Source of the DNA: Membranipora membranacea
Taxonomy: Eukaryota; Bryozoa; Gymnolaemata; Cheilostomatida; Membraniporidae
DNA: 64,000 nt
Direction of reading: 5' to 3'
NCBI GenBank assembly: GCA_914767715.1
Contig: OU612068.1
Location: forward strand, 15,438,001-15,502,000
Positions 23,962 to 36,935 of this stretch are shown in pieces. The position numbers were made by a program, and so were the translations under genes. Every line of letters begins with the position of its first letter. Positions within the stretch are counted from its first letter, which is position 1. The notes beneath the pieces were generated by a model. It did not search any database and was not told the origin of the DNA. It worked only from the letters and a program-made list of their open reading frames with translations.

Positions 23962-24751
23962 GATATCACAGGAGGGAATTATGGCCCAAACTAGGGAGTG
24001 GACAACTCCTTTTTTCCCAAAAGAACACATGAGCGCATGCGCACTCTAAAACTGGGCAGGGACCCATTTCCTGTTTGACAAGTGTTTTTCCTCTACACAC
24101 TCACTCTCTTGCAACCCTAGCATAGAAAGACTGTCTGGCCAGTCTAACTTGATTCAATGAAATCCCATCCCTGCCACCCAAGGTCAGGAAATGTAGAAGT
24201 CCTGGCTTAGGTTGTCAAAATAGGCTATGCTAAGCTTTTTTGTATAAACTCGAACAGTCCATTGAACAACATGTGTCCGTGTGTACTTAGCACGGATACT
24301 CTGTCTTTGAATTGAATTATTTGAAGACAGTAAGTGGTAGCTCTTTGCCACAGGTAAACTGCAAAACCTAATAATTATTAATATGAATGTTCTTTGTCTG
24401 TAGGTAAGTCATGACATGGTCTCCTTGGTGTCAAAAAAACTACAGTTTGATAGACTTCTATGAGTATTAATTGGAAAGACTAGCTCCTCAACATACATAT
24501 CCCATCTTAGAGGTTTAGTCACATCAGTGATTATCTATCTTCTCAATCATGAACCACCCTAAAACAGCCAAGGGTCATAGTATATCTTATTCCATTGAAA
24601 CAGTGCTCCCCCTCCCGAACATGGCTTGTCAAGACAGGAAAACCGGACCCTGGGCTCTATGGTGCCCGACCCACCCACAAACACATGGTCCAGGATTCAA
24701 TTATCTACAGAGAAGTGGGCGGAGTGGTCTGATCATCACCAGGGTCCAATG

Positions 24752-24837
24752 TAGAACAAGTTTGTTCCCTCTGTGGTGGTGGAACAAACATTTGCAATAT
24801 CCCTCCGCCACCACAGAGGGAACAAACTTGTTCTTGA
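24752..24837. repeat. 86-bp palindromic insertion with 7-bp direct repeats
   Basis: TCCAATG at 24745-24751 and 24838-24844 brackets an element whose ends read TAGAACAAGTTTGTTCCCTC and GAGGGAACAAACTTGTTCTT, with CTGTGGTGGTGG and CCACCACAG inside. The centre includes ACATTTGCAATATCCC, shared with the insertion at 23851. The outer arms match that copy but the centre is asymmetric. Confidence 0.85.
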
Positions 24838-25025
24838 TCCAATGGTTACATAACTGATTTGGCTTTTGTCGAGAATTCACTCTTGCTGGCTTTGAGACAA
24901 TTATGACTTGATATGAATGAACACATTCAGAAACAGGTCTACAGTCTGCTCCTTCCTTATTTAATCAGTGATAAAAGTCTTTACTGCTTTGATCAGTGAC
25001 ACTTTATTGTAGGTTCTAATGAGCA

Positions 25026-25667
25026 ATGGCCAGCACACTGATACAGTATGTTGTCGTAAGGAAGGATTTGATAAGCACGTTGAAGTGGCCTGTTGGTGCA
25101 GTCATAGCACAGGCTTGTCATGCATGTTCAGCAGTGATGTATCAGTATCACGATGATCCAGTTACGAAGCAATATACAGCCGATCTTGACAATATGCACA
25201 AGTGTGTTTTGGAGGTGAGTTAATTTCTTTGAAATACAAACCTGCTAACCGATACTGCGCTAATGATTACACTTTAACCAAAACCACCACCTCACGATCC
25301 CAAAAAAAGGTTGATGTTGCTAGTTATCATGCCCAGCACTATTCACCCGGAACATAGCATGTAATCTATAACATTTATAAGAAAGTTAATCATTTCTGGT
25401 TGAGTTCTATTATAAGTAAAATAATTTTCAGTCTTAACTTATTTGGAACAATGGCCATCAGATGCTTTGAATATTTTGTCCCTCTCATTTCAACAGATAT
25501 CTGATGAAGCCAAACTAAAGACTTTATCGGAGAATTTAACAGCAGCCGACATTTTACACAAAATGTGGGTGGAACAGCCAGAAAACTACCCGACATGCCT
25601 GGTGACTAAACCATATCTAAAAGAGGAAATACAGTCTCATTTCAAAAAGCTCAAACTTTTCAAATAA
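25026..25667 (+). CDS. PTRHD1: PTRHD1, peptidyl-tRNA hydrolase (Pth2-type) domain protein, complete
   Basis: Coding exons 25026-25214 and 25497-25667; 360 bases, 119 residues (human 140, with a longer N-terminus). The Pth2-type fold spans the whole protein. Visible landmarks are LIQYVVVRKDLISTLKWPVG, the IAQACHACSA segment corresponding to the family's AAQ-x-HA motif, and the C-terminal MWVEQPENYPTCLVTKPYLK with terminal KLFK, almost as in human PTRHD1. Members are cytosolic; the hydrolase activity of PTRHD1 itself is less certain than that of PTRH2. An acceptor AG at 25011-25012 lies 13 bases before the ATG, so a non-coding first exon upstream is likely. The gene converges with ARMH3; the stops are 333 bases apart. 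Confidence 0.94.
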
Positions 25668-25775
25668 AACTCATTTGCACAGAGAGTGCTAATTTTAGGA
25701 TAAATGCAACATGTCATCTCTTTGTATTCAATTTTAAATAAGCGTGTGTGGCCCTTGAATGTCTTGTTGGGTGTA

Positions 25776-25781
25776 TTTATT
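25776..25781 (-). promoter_or_regulatory. Possible poly(A) signal of ARMH3
   Basis: AATAAA on the minus strand, 220 bases after the ARMH3 stop. If it is used, the ARMH3 3' end is antisense to the PTRHD1 3' UTR. Confidence 0.35.
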
Positions 25782-25897
25782 TTCTCAGAATCTCTTGATC
25801 ACTAACAGTCTTAAAAGCATAGAAGATGAACTTGTGTTTGGATAGTTGGAGTTGTGGTGAGCATACGGAACGGAAACCTTTAGAATGAGAATATGTC

Positions 25898-25907
25898 AAT
25901 AAATAAA
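25898..25907 (+). promoter_or_regulatory. Likely poly(A) signal of PTRHD1
   Basis: Two overlapping AATAAA hexamers (AATAAATAAA) lie 231 bases after the stop. Another AATAAA overlaps the stop codon itself (25663-25668) and is probably too early. Confidence 0.5.
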
Positions 25908-26000
25908 TTGCAAAAAAATCATATATTATGGTGAATATACGGCTAAAATAAGAAGTAAATATGTAGAGAAAGCGGGGATGTGGAGATTGGTGGATATGTA

Positions 26001-29000
26001 TTAAGATGCACCTGAAGCAGGTACAGTCTGTAATTCTCTTAGTAAACTGGCTTGTTCTACTTTACTGATGATTGCTTTTTCTCTAACGTCCAACACCAAG
26101 GAGCGCACCTAGAAAAATAAAAACATCTAAGTCAGTCAGCATGTTAACTAATTATAATTATTTGTATATACTACTTGGATCAGCTATTTCAATAGATTGA
26201 GATGAAGATCAATCAACTTGTGACAATTGATGTGTATTTATATTATGTAAAATGTGTTACCCGCCAAGAAAACAAGGTTACTAAATTGTGATTATAAATT
26301 CCTGCACATAATCATGTGTGCCCATAAGAAGACACTATCAACTCCTTGAGCTTACCATGTTGAGGAAGAAGTTGGTTTCAGGTTTCTCGCTATATCTATC
26401 AAACTGATCAAGGCTATCGTGAAGTTTAAGTGTGAGCGTATCATAGTTTGATTTCACTACTTCTAGTACTTGATCCTCAGTGAGAGAAGAGAGGTGGTTC
26501 ACTTTAGCCCAGGAATCTACCTTCGGTCGAAAGTGATTTATCACCGCCCTAAAAATTCACACCTGCACTGTATGACATGTCGAGTATTCTCTTATTAAGT
26601 ACCCGTCAAGATGAATATTTGTTCAGCATTTTCAAATAAGGTGACTCAGTATGGCTCGGTAATGCATTGCTCACAGAAGGTCAACAATATACCATTTGAA
26701 ATTAATAGATTTATACCTTATATTTCCAAGACTATGAATAAGACTTGTGCAGTCATCTTTATACTCTTCTGAGGTGGAGTATCTCATTGCTAAAATACAT
26801 AAAGCCAGCTTTGTAAGCATTGTAAGCAGTATGAACAGCCTCATCAGGAGACAAAACTTCTTAAGAGGAATTTGCATGTAAACATCAAGAACATTGGTAT
26901 TTGGGTACGGTGAATATGCAAGGCAACTTAAATATGGATTATAGCAGTTTTATTAAAAATCATGACTAAAAGAATTGACTTTTGATGAAGAAAGGTATCA
27001 AATACCAGGATACCTTCCGTAGACATGCTGAGAGCAATTACTCAAATCTTAGTCAGGTTGGCAATAATGGCGAGGGTACTATAACAAATCCAAAAATACA
27101 CACCTAATGTATACAGATTCTCATAAACGTTGTATGTCCTGATTAGATCATAATAAAGCTCATCGTAACTACTAGGAGTGGCTAGAAAGGCATCACCATA
27201 TGTGATAAACATGTTGAATATATTCACCACCTAAGGAAGGAAAGGAATTGTCAAACAGCTGGACAATCTGTTGAAAACTTAGCAATAAAATAAGGTGACG
27301 ATAATTGTCTACTCATTGAACTTTCTTTACAAGAATGGACAACTCCAAATTATGATGTATATTTATAAGAATAAGCGCCCTAAATCACCATTTATAAAAG
27401 TCGGTCACTTAAGCTGACTTTGACGGGACAAAAAGACTAACATCTGAATATCTACATATAATGGCTACAGTGTAATTTACAGATATATGACTTACTCTTT
27501 GAGCAATGTGGAATATATTGCATATCTTCAGTAAGTTATTGTCATTGGATAGTATGTACTTCACCAAATTTGTCAACGCTGTAAACAAAGCGTTAGACTT
27601 TATGATAGCTTTGCCAGGTTGCGCAGTGATTGGAGGACTTCTAGACTGAGGATTTTATTTGGATTACATAATTTCATATCCGTTGAAAGTAGCTTAATTT
27701 TGCAATCGAGAGTAGAGCACAAATAATAAAACAAACAAACAACAATTCAAATTTATCTGAGTCATAAACTCTTTCAATTTATAGGTCCAGATTGGTCAAG
27801 ATGACATAATTACGACCAGTTAACACATACCAGCCCATAGTGACTTCCATGGATAGCTTAGTCTGACTCTTGATTTCTTCTGATACACTAATAGTCTGTG
27901 TATTATACCTAGGGACAAAGAGTATAACTCAGCAGGTATCTGTTTCATCATGTGACTTACTATAAACTCTACCTGAAGTTCTACAAATAAAAGTCACAAA
28001 AAATAAGTTATCAGAAACATGGGTCAACAACTCAATTATTTTTATTCATGCATCATTGTCTCTGCTCAAGACCTCAAAGATGTCCTCAGGTTAAGCCTGC
28101 TGTTATGTTATGATTATTTGTACAATGATGTGTTTCAAGCCCATTTGTTGTAAGCAATCTGATATCAGAATATTTGTGTAAGCGTTATTTTAATATGCAT
28201 CATAACATATTATGATCGACCAAGTAAACCCATCCCAACCAGAAAACAATCTCAGTAAGCTCATTATTAATGTTGTCACTCACCTATGACAGAACATGCC
28301 AGTGGTGTAGAGGGTGGGGTAACTTCTACTGGAAGCTTCCGATGCCGCATTGGCTGAAGTAAAAGAAGACCGATAAATGGCATAGCGTGCTAGTATAATG
28401 TGTTATAATGCAGTGACAGTGTCACATAGTTTAGATGCTGCTAATGGTTTGAAGAGTGAATAACCATATACTGTAGTCTGATCTGGTGATTGTATGCAAT
28501 TATAAAGCTATCATATCCAACCAATAAAATCATATATTAATATCTACTGAAATGGTGTGATGAATTTTGAGATCTTTGTTGATGGGTTTTGTAGAAGATA
28601 TTTCAGCGATCATGTCCGATGACATTACCGTTAGAAGTTATTTTAGAGAAATCAAACATTCATTCATTAACAAGTCCAATCCGTATACGTATACATACCA
28701 GGCGGTGTATAGGAACTCTGAAGTTGATGTTAGCATCATGCATCAAAGAGTTGGCATATTGATCTTCACTGACACAATTCAGTATAATGAAACATAACCT
28801 AGATACGCTAAAGTTCACTTCATCTGAAAAATCGGCAAAGTTCTGTAAGCTGCCATGTCAAATAATAATTAAGTACGTAGAGAAAAGCTTTGCGATGGAG
28901 AGCCAGTGCAGCTTACTTTCCTATGGAATGTATCTGTGAATATATATACTTGATTATAGAACCCATTCCCAGTAACAGATTATCAACTTGCTGTGTATTC

Positions 29001-32000
29001 ATGTGGATTTTGTGGTTGGCTTAGATCTTGTTGAGTTGTCACCTCTTGGCTCGCCCTCAAAATATGCATCCATTCCCATGGATTGAGCTGAGATGAAAAA
29101 AACTGCCGCCATCGGGACTTGAACCCAGACCACTTCTGTCCACTCCAGCCAGCTGTAACGCGCACAGCTCAGCATGAACTAAAGCTCAGTGCGAATATGG
29201 AGGTATTCTCATGGCTCCAACAGCCTTGAAAATAGCCTCAGGTTGATCCAAGGAAATACAGTATGTATCATTTAAATCTCATACAATGCCAGGTGGGGAA
29301 AGGAAAGCATGAACACCATGAGTAGCCTGGTATACAAGAGCTTTCACTTGAACTGCTCAAAACCAATCATTATTGTTGCTGACTGGTCAGTAGTATATTT
29401 CAAGGATTTAGTGGGAGCCACATTATAAATCAGACTACGTACCTCTGACATCATGTGTGATTATTGATGCATATTCTATAAATGTGGCTAGCAAGTTGGT
29501 CGGCTGATCCAATTCACCAACTTCCCCTGTTGGAGCTGAAACAGATATTAATATATGTGCTGTATTAAACATGTTGCTAATGTGAAAGCCTTGCCTAATA
29601 TTCTTCATGTGATTCTACGTGAACAAAGGCATCTACACATCAAAGTTCATAACAACAGATGTAAGATCATTGGGATTTTGAATTTCAATGAAAGACCGGA
29701 CCATACTGTTATCAGTGTCATCACAAAACCTGGGTACAAGAACGCACTTAGGCCATAAAATTACTCTTGTGTCATTCTGCCCTTCCAAAAATAGTTCCTT
29801 GAACTGATTATCATTATTACCAAGACCCTAACATTCACACACTCATAGCTAATGCATATGTGTTGACAATAACACAGCTTTGTCTACTGTTGACCAAAGA
29901 AGACCTGATGCTGACAAAACGAGGTTTAGCAGAATAACTCTGGTGTACTACTGCTAGAACATCTAACGATAATCTGATATTAAATTACTTTTTTTGCCAA
30001 ACTGAGTGTTAATACCAACTGCAAAGTTAAGCAGAATAAATCTTTACCCAAATCAGATACATATTTATCTTGATATTCAGCTTACCATCACTAGCTCTGG
30101 GTATTGCTGGTGGTACTTCCTCGGGTAGATCATTCAAACTGTGACTGGATCCTATCCGTGAACTAGCATGGCTAGTAGTCAGAGCTAATACAAAGTTACG
30201 ATTCAAGTGTACAGCTTCATACAAACCCAGCAGGAGGGGTATATCTGGTCTGCAAGGTGGAAGATTAGTGCACCATAATCAAGTTTATACTGTTACACTT
30301 TCAGATAATGCTTCACAACAACATCAAACAATTGTAACTTGAGTTTTGAATGAGTCTTCGGATGAAACTGATGATCTCTTTATTAGTTGACAGATAGAAA
30401 AACATTTGTTTCCACTTACTTGACTTTGACCTTGGTTGTTTCCTCACCACTAAACATGCTGCCAACCTAAAATAGCAAATTATATTTGACCGATGAAAAG
30501 TGATACTATGGTATATAGAGAACAAATACGATCCGATTGTGACGGGAGATGTAGTAATGATGTGATAGCGCAAAATCTCACACTTCAAATGCCGTTGTAC
30601 CCAGACTAGGACATACCAAGATAGCATCATTGGATCATAGATGCTTGCGATGACACTTACCATATTTGTAATACTAGACATAAAGCCACTTGACTTCTGT
30701 TGATTCATTTTATCCCTATACTGTCTACAAATATGGGTCAACGTTAGATTAATAACTAGTAAGTTTCAAATGGTAAGAATACAAGAAGTAATTTATGGTA
30801 AGAATGAACTGATTTCCTCATCATTGACCATCATCAAAAGTCATTAGCCATAGAAATCACAACTATCATCTTCCTTATCACAATCGCAGGGGGAGGGAGC
30901 AGCATGGAGATCTGATGGTATGGAAATTGCTGAAATCTCCACCCAATATTTTCTACAATCTTTCCAACCGATCTAGGGCTGAGCTGATTGAATGTTCTAA
31001 CCATGGACTTATAACTGGGAGACCCGATTTGATGTCCACCAGCAGTAGAACGATTTGAAATTTCAGCTCGATCACATATCATGGAAAACGGACACAATAT
31101 TCTGGGCAAACCGTGAGGTTACATTTCAGCTCAATCAATCTAGCTCAATCTAGACACATGGAAAAGTAGTGAATGGTGAGGAGATATGAACCAGGTAAAA
31201 TTATAAAGCAATCAAGTGTATTTTATCTTTTTAATAGACCCACCTGTTGTATCCGAGTAAAGAGAGTGCTATGATCTCTGACATACCCTGTAACATGAAT
31301 ATATTATGATTAGAAGAAGATGGAAATGTAAGAAAAATATATAGAGATGTTCATTATATTGGACCAGATAACCAGCATGTATAGGATGTAGGTGGGTAAT
31401 CAGTATATTATCTAAAAATACACAGCCCTCATATTTACACATCACTTTGGAACAATACCATTCCATCGAAAAGGATGTAATAAGAATATCTTATGTAGCT
31501 TTGATGGAAATGCATAAAGTGCTAGAGATGGGCATTCAAAGCGTGAAAGTCGGTGAGCTATGGATTATTCTTTTTGAGCACAAATAAGATAATGAGCTAA
31601 GGAAACACTTACATTAAGCGCAATATCACTGTCTAATATGGACAGATTGACAATGTATGGATTGGTTGACTCATATTTTCTGTATTGCACAAGTAGCATT
31701 AATAATACAACAGCATCATTACCATGTTGACCTCTCATCGCAGGTTCACTCAAAATCTAAAAAGCGAAATAGTGTAGAACAAGGTTCGTACTCAAAAGTT
31801 GTCTAGGAGACTATGTGTGCATTTGATCGAATGACAATCGCATGACCAACTATGGCAACACATACCATCTACATTTTTGCTATTGTACTTTGAGAAAAGC
31901 AAATCAATCTGTGTTGATTTCCCATTTTTTATGACCTAGTTAAAATGACGATCTTCTGCAGTGGGTATATGGAAATCCAGTCAAAAAACCTTAACGCTGA

Positions 32001-34487
32001 TGTATCTCACCTGGTCTAAGTGCTCTGACAGCTTTTTTGTGGCATTACATTATCAAACATAAAGAATATTGTAACGCCACAAACACGCACTTGCAGCCGT
32101 CTGAGTACTTAGACTATATCTTACCATAAGTAGAGCATCAAATATATTGTTGATCATTAGATACTCTAGTATTGTGTTCTGGCTGATATTATCTGTCAGA
32201 GTGATGACAGTTAGAAGAAATCTCAGTGTCATATTCTTAACACTGATCGGCGCGGACGTACTTATCAGTGTATCATGCATACACTCTATCAACTTCTGCA
32301 ATAACAATAAGGTTCCAATCTATAATGAAGGGGGATGCAGATGTGCTGCTTCAATGGTATCTCATGTATTTTAACACCTACCATAATTTTCTGCTCAGTT
32401 ATATGTTATGGTCAGGGATCTACATTTCTTTCATTACCCTTCAAAATCCTTGGTTGTCATTCTAGCTTTCTGGACTAAGTATGGCCTATGCTGACAGTGG
32501 TTGGTTGAGTTTGGAAAGATAATCAGGATTGTGAATTATTTTTCGGATAACAATTCTAACTTTTCTCAAGATAGGAGGACCTAACAACATTGATATTAGT
32601 ATGGCCATCTCAATCTAGCATTGGTCCCTGTAAGCCAGACCAGTAAATTAACTACAACACAAAAATAATGTGAGCAACAAACCTGCATGACTGTCTCAGC
32701 CTCATCAAAGCCGATAAGTAAGTCTATCATCTCAAACCCGTAGTCTCCTTTAGCATGTGAGACGGCACCTTTCACTAGACCGCACATTGTCTGAAAATCA
32801 ACCAGATTATTGAATAAATGTGGAATGTACCACATAATAACAGACCCATATCCTGCTATGTATTTGGCTCTTTGTTAAAATTGTTTGACACCTTAATTAG
32901 CACACCCTTAAGGATCAAATATCACTATAATACCTTGATACTCATAAACGCATACAACAGAACAGTCCGCAGCTAATATTTTAAAACAGAATAATATAAC
33001 ATGTCCAAGCAGCTTACCTGAAATGCATTGATCGTCTTCATAGAATGGGCTTCACAGAGGCAGTCTACACAGCGTGAAAATAATCCATTCACATTATCCT
33101 AGAAAAAATAACCATCTCTGATCGGTTATATGCTGGGCTTGACAGAAAATAGTTAAAAGCATCTGTTCTATCCCCTTTAGTTAAAACCAGACTTCCACTA
33201 TTAGCCCCCATAATTGTGTCACAGATGGCATTATGGAGTAATGATGATTAAGGGGTTTTATGTTATGAGTCTGCTCCAAGTCGGTACCGGATACGCCCAT
33301 TGTTCCCCTCTAATTCATAGGCTTTGGGCAAAAACACCACTTTGTAATCCTTACCAGTATCTTAACCAGTTAGTTTGTGGTCACATATTGTTGATGGTAG
33401 TTACCTTGATCTGTGGGAGTTCTGTTGCGGAGACAGCAGCGAACTGTGATTGTAACGCTTCTACATTAGCCTGTGAAGAGTTAGAAGTAAATGTACAGCC
33501 ACACCAATGAAATATTATATAACATGTCTCTCTCCTGGAGTTCCTGTCACAGGTATTGCCCTTCGACACCAAATGTATCCCATGAGTGCAATTTTTTAGG
33601 TATTATTCAATTTAATTTGGGTATTTCTGGCCAACTACAGTCAACTCTGGGTAAAAATTTAAAGTAAAACCTCATTTAATCAGTAGGTTAGCTCTCAAAT
33701 ATAAATCAACTCTAGACTGACCTTGCTACAGCAAGAGAAGGAAGATGGTGTACACATGTAGCTATTCATACAGCATTTCTTAACTCTTCCATAGTGAAAT
33801 AAGTGACACAAGTGCACATCATGATGGATGGTACTCATAACAGATGTTCAGATGTACGAGTCATTGCATTATAGCGATATGTGATGCTACACAGACTTGG
33901 ATGTTATTGCAGTTTACCAGTTACCAGTTTTATGATGCAGAGTAAGCATTATTTCAGACAATAGAGTTTGAATCACTGTCCAGTTAGTACGCCAAGGTCC
34001 CATCCCAGCAATATTATACTACTTACCCTCAGAAGAAAGAACTCTTCCCAGAAGCTTCTTTGATTTGTACAAGGATCAACTGTCTGCAAGTTTGAAGAGA
34101 TAAAAAGTTAACTGATGAGTGATGGATGGATGGATGAAATTATTTCATTGGATATTCTTACAAAATTTAGAAGGATGATTGTCATCTAATCTTCTTCTAG
34201 AAGATAATTAACTGGTTTTCAGTCGATAATGCTGCAAAATTTTTGGTCTATCCGCTCGCATACTTCTTAAATGACATCCCTACAGCTAAGTGGATAATAA
34301 TATTATGGCTTTGATTGCTAGCCACTGAACTGGTCCTGGATATCGACATTATATCATCTTATTCAATATGATTGTTACCATAGATGTGGGTTGTTGAGTT
34401 TACCTGAAATATCGCCTCGTATTGTTTGACAACTTTTTCCCTCATATTTTGAGCTGAATTTCTCCTCGTTACAGGTTTGTCTGACAT
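26001..34487 (-). CDS. ARMH3: ARMH3 (C10orf76), armadillo-like helical Golgi protein, complete, 20 exons
   Basis: Exons: 34487-34404, 34083-34027, 33470-33405, 33098-33018, 32790-32683, 32295-32125, 31756-31613, 31287-31244, 30724-30661, 30466-30420, 30249-30086, 29535-29443, 28823-28699, 28353-28284, 27980-27831, 27578-27496, 27230-27104, 26789-26717, 26548-26356, 26108-26001. All are GT-AG with matching phases; 2052 bases, 683 residues (human 689). The N-terminus is [10 protein letters not shown] and the end is [14 protein letters not shown]. Near-identical family stretches are [20 protein letters not shown] (exon 6), [13 protein letters not shown] (exon 7), [11 protein letters not shown] (exon 11), [13 protein letters not shown] (exon 15), [11 protein letters not shown] and [13 protein letters not shown] (exon 17, in the DUF1741 region), and EQVLEV-type plus [20 protein letters not shown] (exon 19). 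The family binds PI4KB and supports GBF1/Arf1 at the Golgi. Confidence 0.96.
28995..29185 (-). mobile_element. tRNA-derived SINE, family 2, in an ARMH3 intron
   Basis: On the minus strand a canonical B box, GGTTCAAGTCC, lies at 29125-29115. It follows a GCGCGTTACAGCTGG segment and precedes a body ending TTTTGAGGGCGAGCCAAGAG. The body recurs as a fragment near 58.12-58.19 kb. The boundaries are approximate. The element lies in the intron between ARMH3 exons 12 and 13. Confidence 0.55.
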
Positions 34488-35550
34488 CACTATTTAGTCT
34501 TCACTATGGAAAAGACCACATTGTAGTCAACATTCAAACTCACATACATATATAAGTACTGGTAGTAACATGTAGCCTATATTGGATACCACACCATCCC
34601 TTACTGATGACTGATGATGATCATTATCAAGAATAGTACATAAGTCCCGCTGTTTTTACAGACTGTAAGCTGAAATGGGTGTAAATAGATGGTTGATAAA
34701 CCAAATTGTACAGAGTGCTTCATCTCTGTTAGTACGAGCTTTGGAAGGTTGAATAACCCTTCCATGCCATGTCCGTTGAAGCTGCATGTGGTTATAGTTT
34801 GATAATAATAATAATAAAAGGATGACGAAGCCCTCCCTCTGGTGCATGTATTTTCTGTTATATACAATACATGTTTGTTTGGCATTTCAGAAAAAGGAAC
34901 TTGTGAGCAGTTTTAAATGTTTATGTTTGGTAGACTTGACTATATTTAATCTGTGACTCCAATGAGCAATACCTCAGAGACATACACACACATCAATAAC
35001 CTACCCTAAAGCATAATCCTGTCTGTCTCATTTAGCAAAACCAACCACTAAGTAACTTACTACAGACAGAGTGTGTGTCAACTCTTCTTACTTTACTTAT
35101 TAAGTAACCCCATGATTCATGCCTGTTATTCCTTGTTCTTACTTTAAAGGAGGACAATTGCATAAGCAGCTTCCAGTTTCCTTTGCTTATGTGTGGGCTT
35201 TATGTCTTAAAATGAGAAACTTTTGTCTGTGTCAATTTCTTCTAACAAGGTTTGTACTCCATTCTAGTTCAGAGTAAAAAGATTGTTGTGATCTCTCACT
35301 GATGTGTTTGACCTTACAATGACCTGCAAAGTGCAAAGTCAAAGCTTTACAGTGAGAACTAAGCCTATAATCACTTTGATCTGATTGGCTGTTGGGATCC
35401 ACAAGCCAATCAGAGCCATCAGGCTAAGAGGACTAGCCACATAGTCTGTCGTCCGACATGAAAAGGCAACTCCAAACTAGGTGTCTCAAATCTTTCTATG
35501 GAAACCTTGTCCTTCGGAACTAGCCTTTCTTAACAAGCTACCTCAGAACC

Positions 35551-35580
35551 TGATTGCATGCAATCTGATTGCATGCAATC
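35551..35580. repeat. Two tandem copies of a self-complementary 15-mer
   Basis: TGATTGCATGCAATC is present twice in direct tandem (35551-35565, 35566-35580), followed by the partial CGATTGCC. The 14-base core GATTGCATGCAATC is a perfect palindrome and includes ATTGCATGCAAT, which resembles an octamer-like site. Function unknown. Confidence 0.7.
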
Positions 35581-36113
35581 CGATTGCCATGAAAAATTTA
35601 GAACTTTGGCACTATTAGCAGAGCAAATTCGTTCTGGTGCCGTAGGAATATTTCAAATTGTGTGTGCGACGTTTGCAATATCACTCGGCCACCAGATAGA
35701 GAGAACAAATCAAATTCATTCTTGCTAACTTGCTAGCCCGCTATTTATCACTCGCAGTCATGTACTCATACACATACAGTTCTTCCACTCTTATAGCATG
35801 CATTAGGGTTATTGGTGCTAAGATATGCTGCTGATCAAGTGTGTTCCAATTTGCTTGCACCAAAAGTTTCTCCACCTTGTTGAGTAAATGTCCATCTAGC
35901 AGATACCGTACAGTAAAACATAGAAGCTCACTGGGGAGAGACTGTTTTCTGCGTCATATCACTCTTATTTTAAACGAAATACTTTTTTAGACAGAGATTT
36001 GATTTTTTATTCCAAGTGTCTTCGCTTTTTCTTGCTGATTCAAAGTGCCAGCAATTACACTGTATTTCGCGACTCATTTTTTCTTTTAATAATGCTGTCA
36101 GTGATAGTAATAA

Positions 36114-36136
36114 AATCCATCCATCCATCCATCCAT
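36114..36136. repeat. ATCC tetranucleotide microsatellite
   Basis: About five ATCC units in a row. A related GATGGATGG run lies near 34120 in ARMH3 intron 1. Simple sequence only. Confidence 0.8.
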
Positions 36137-36711
36137 CTACCTTGTGCTTTCAATCGATCTGGCTGGTAGTTTGTAGCTATTATCTCAATATTCGATGTAC
36201 TAAGCCCTTTGATGAGCTTGTCTTTCTTTATGTCTTTGTCAGCAAGTCAGTCCGAGGCAACCCTCGACAACTAAATTCAAGTAGCTATCACTTATCTCCC
36301 CTGTTCCTCCTTGCTTGAACGAATGAATCCTGCCATATCGATTACCTGGTGGAAACTACGCAATCCATCCTAACCATCCCAAATAAAGGATCAGTTGATA
36401 CCACAGTGAATCAACTTTGTTCAATTTAATACAAAATTTACATGAATGTGCTGAGCTTTTGCTTAGCACAGAGATACTGTATCAACATTAATTGATCATT
36501 AATCATAAACTTATATGGCCTACCACCCTCCCTTATACACAGACTTATATCCCTTATGTAAATTAGGAGTTGTGTACCTTTTAATCCACGAGCAGGTAGC
36601 CAAAGTCCAAAGTAGAGTACACTGCCAGTTGTGAGAAACACAGTCTGCGCACCGCATACATGCCAAGTTGATTAATATTTTTAAAAAATGGTTGATTAAA
36701 AACGGATATCA

Positions 36712-36935
36712 TATCACTCGCCACATCACGAAGCACGGGTGGCGAAATTTAGTTGCCATAAGGGCTAGGCCGCAATGTCTGCGCCAGTTTGCTCTCAGTT
36801 TGCAGGCAGGTCGGAGCAGACCTGGGGGCCAACCAAACCCCAGCAGTCAATGGACTGCAGTGGGATTCGAACCCACAACCTTCATCAATTGCATGTTGAA
36901 GGACCGGCGCTCTACCAACTGAGCCACCTCCTACC
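36712..36935 (-). mobile_element. tRNA-derived SINE, family 1, minus strand
   Basis: Read on the minus strand: the head GGAGGTGGCTCAGTTGGTAG (A box), then a perfect B box GGTTCGAATCC at 36873-36863, then a non-tRNA body with TGCAAACTGAGAGCAAACTG. That body phrase is shared with the SINE at 7597. The acceptor-stem bases do not pair and the anticodon arm has an oversized loop, so this is a SINE or pseudogene and not a working tRNA. The promoter boxes are better preserved than in the other copies. Confidence 0.75.

Larger units (their letters stand above)
15770..25025. other. Gene-poor 9.2-kb interval
   Basis: I see no recognisable conserved exon here. The interval contains a SINE with a nested insertion (16369 onward), hairpin insertions (17746, 23851, 24752), scattered short open frames without family likeness, and otherwise AT-rich DNA. 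Small exons of unrecognised genes or a 5' non-coding exon of PTRHD1 could be hidden here. Confidence 0.5.

Noticed and set aside
24549-24857. 102-codon plus-strand open frame
   Set aside because: It runs into the palindromic insertion at 24752 and has no recognisable domain.
36845-36935. Functional tRNA gene on the minus strand
   Set aside because: A and B boxes are good, but the acceptor stem does not pair and the anticodon arm has a loop of about 12 bases. It is followed by a SINE body shared with 7597.
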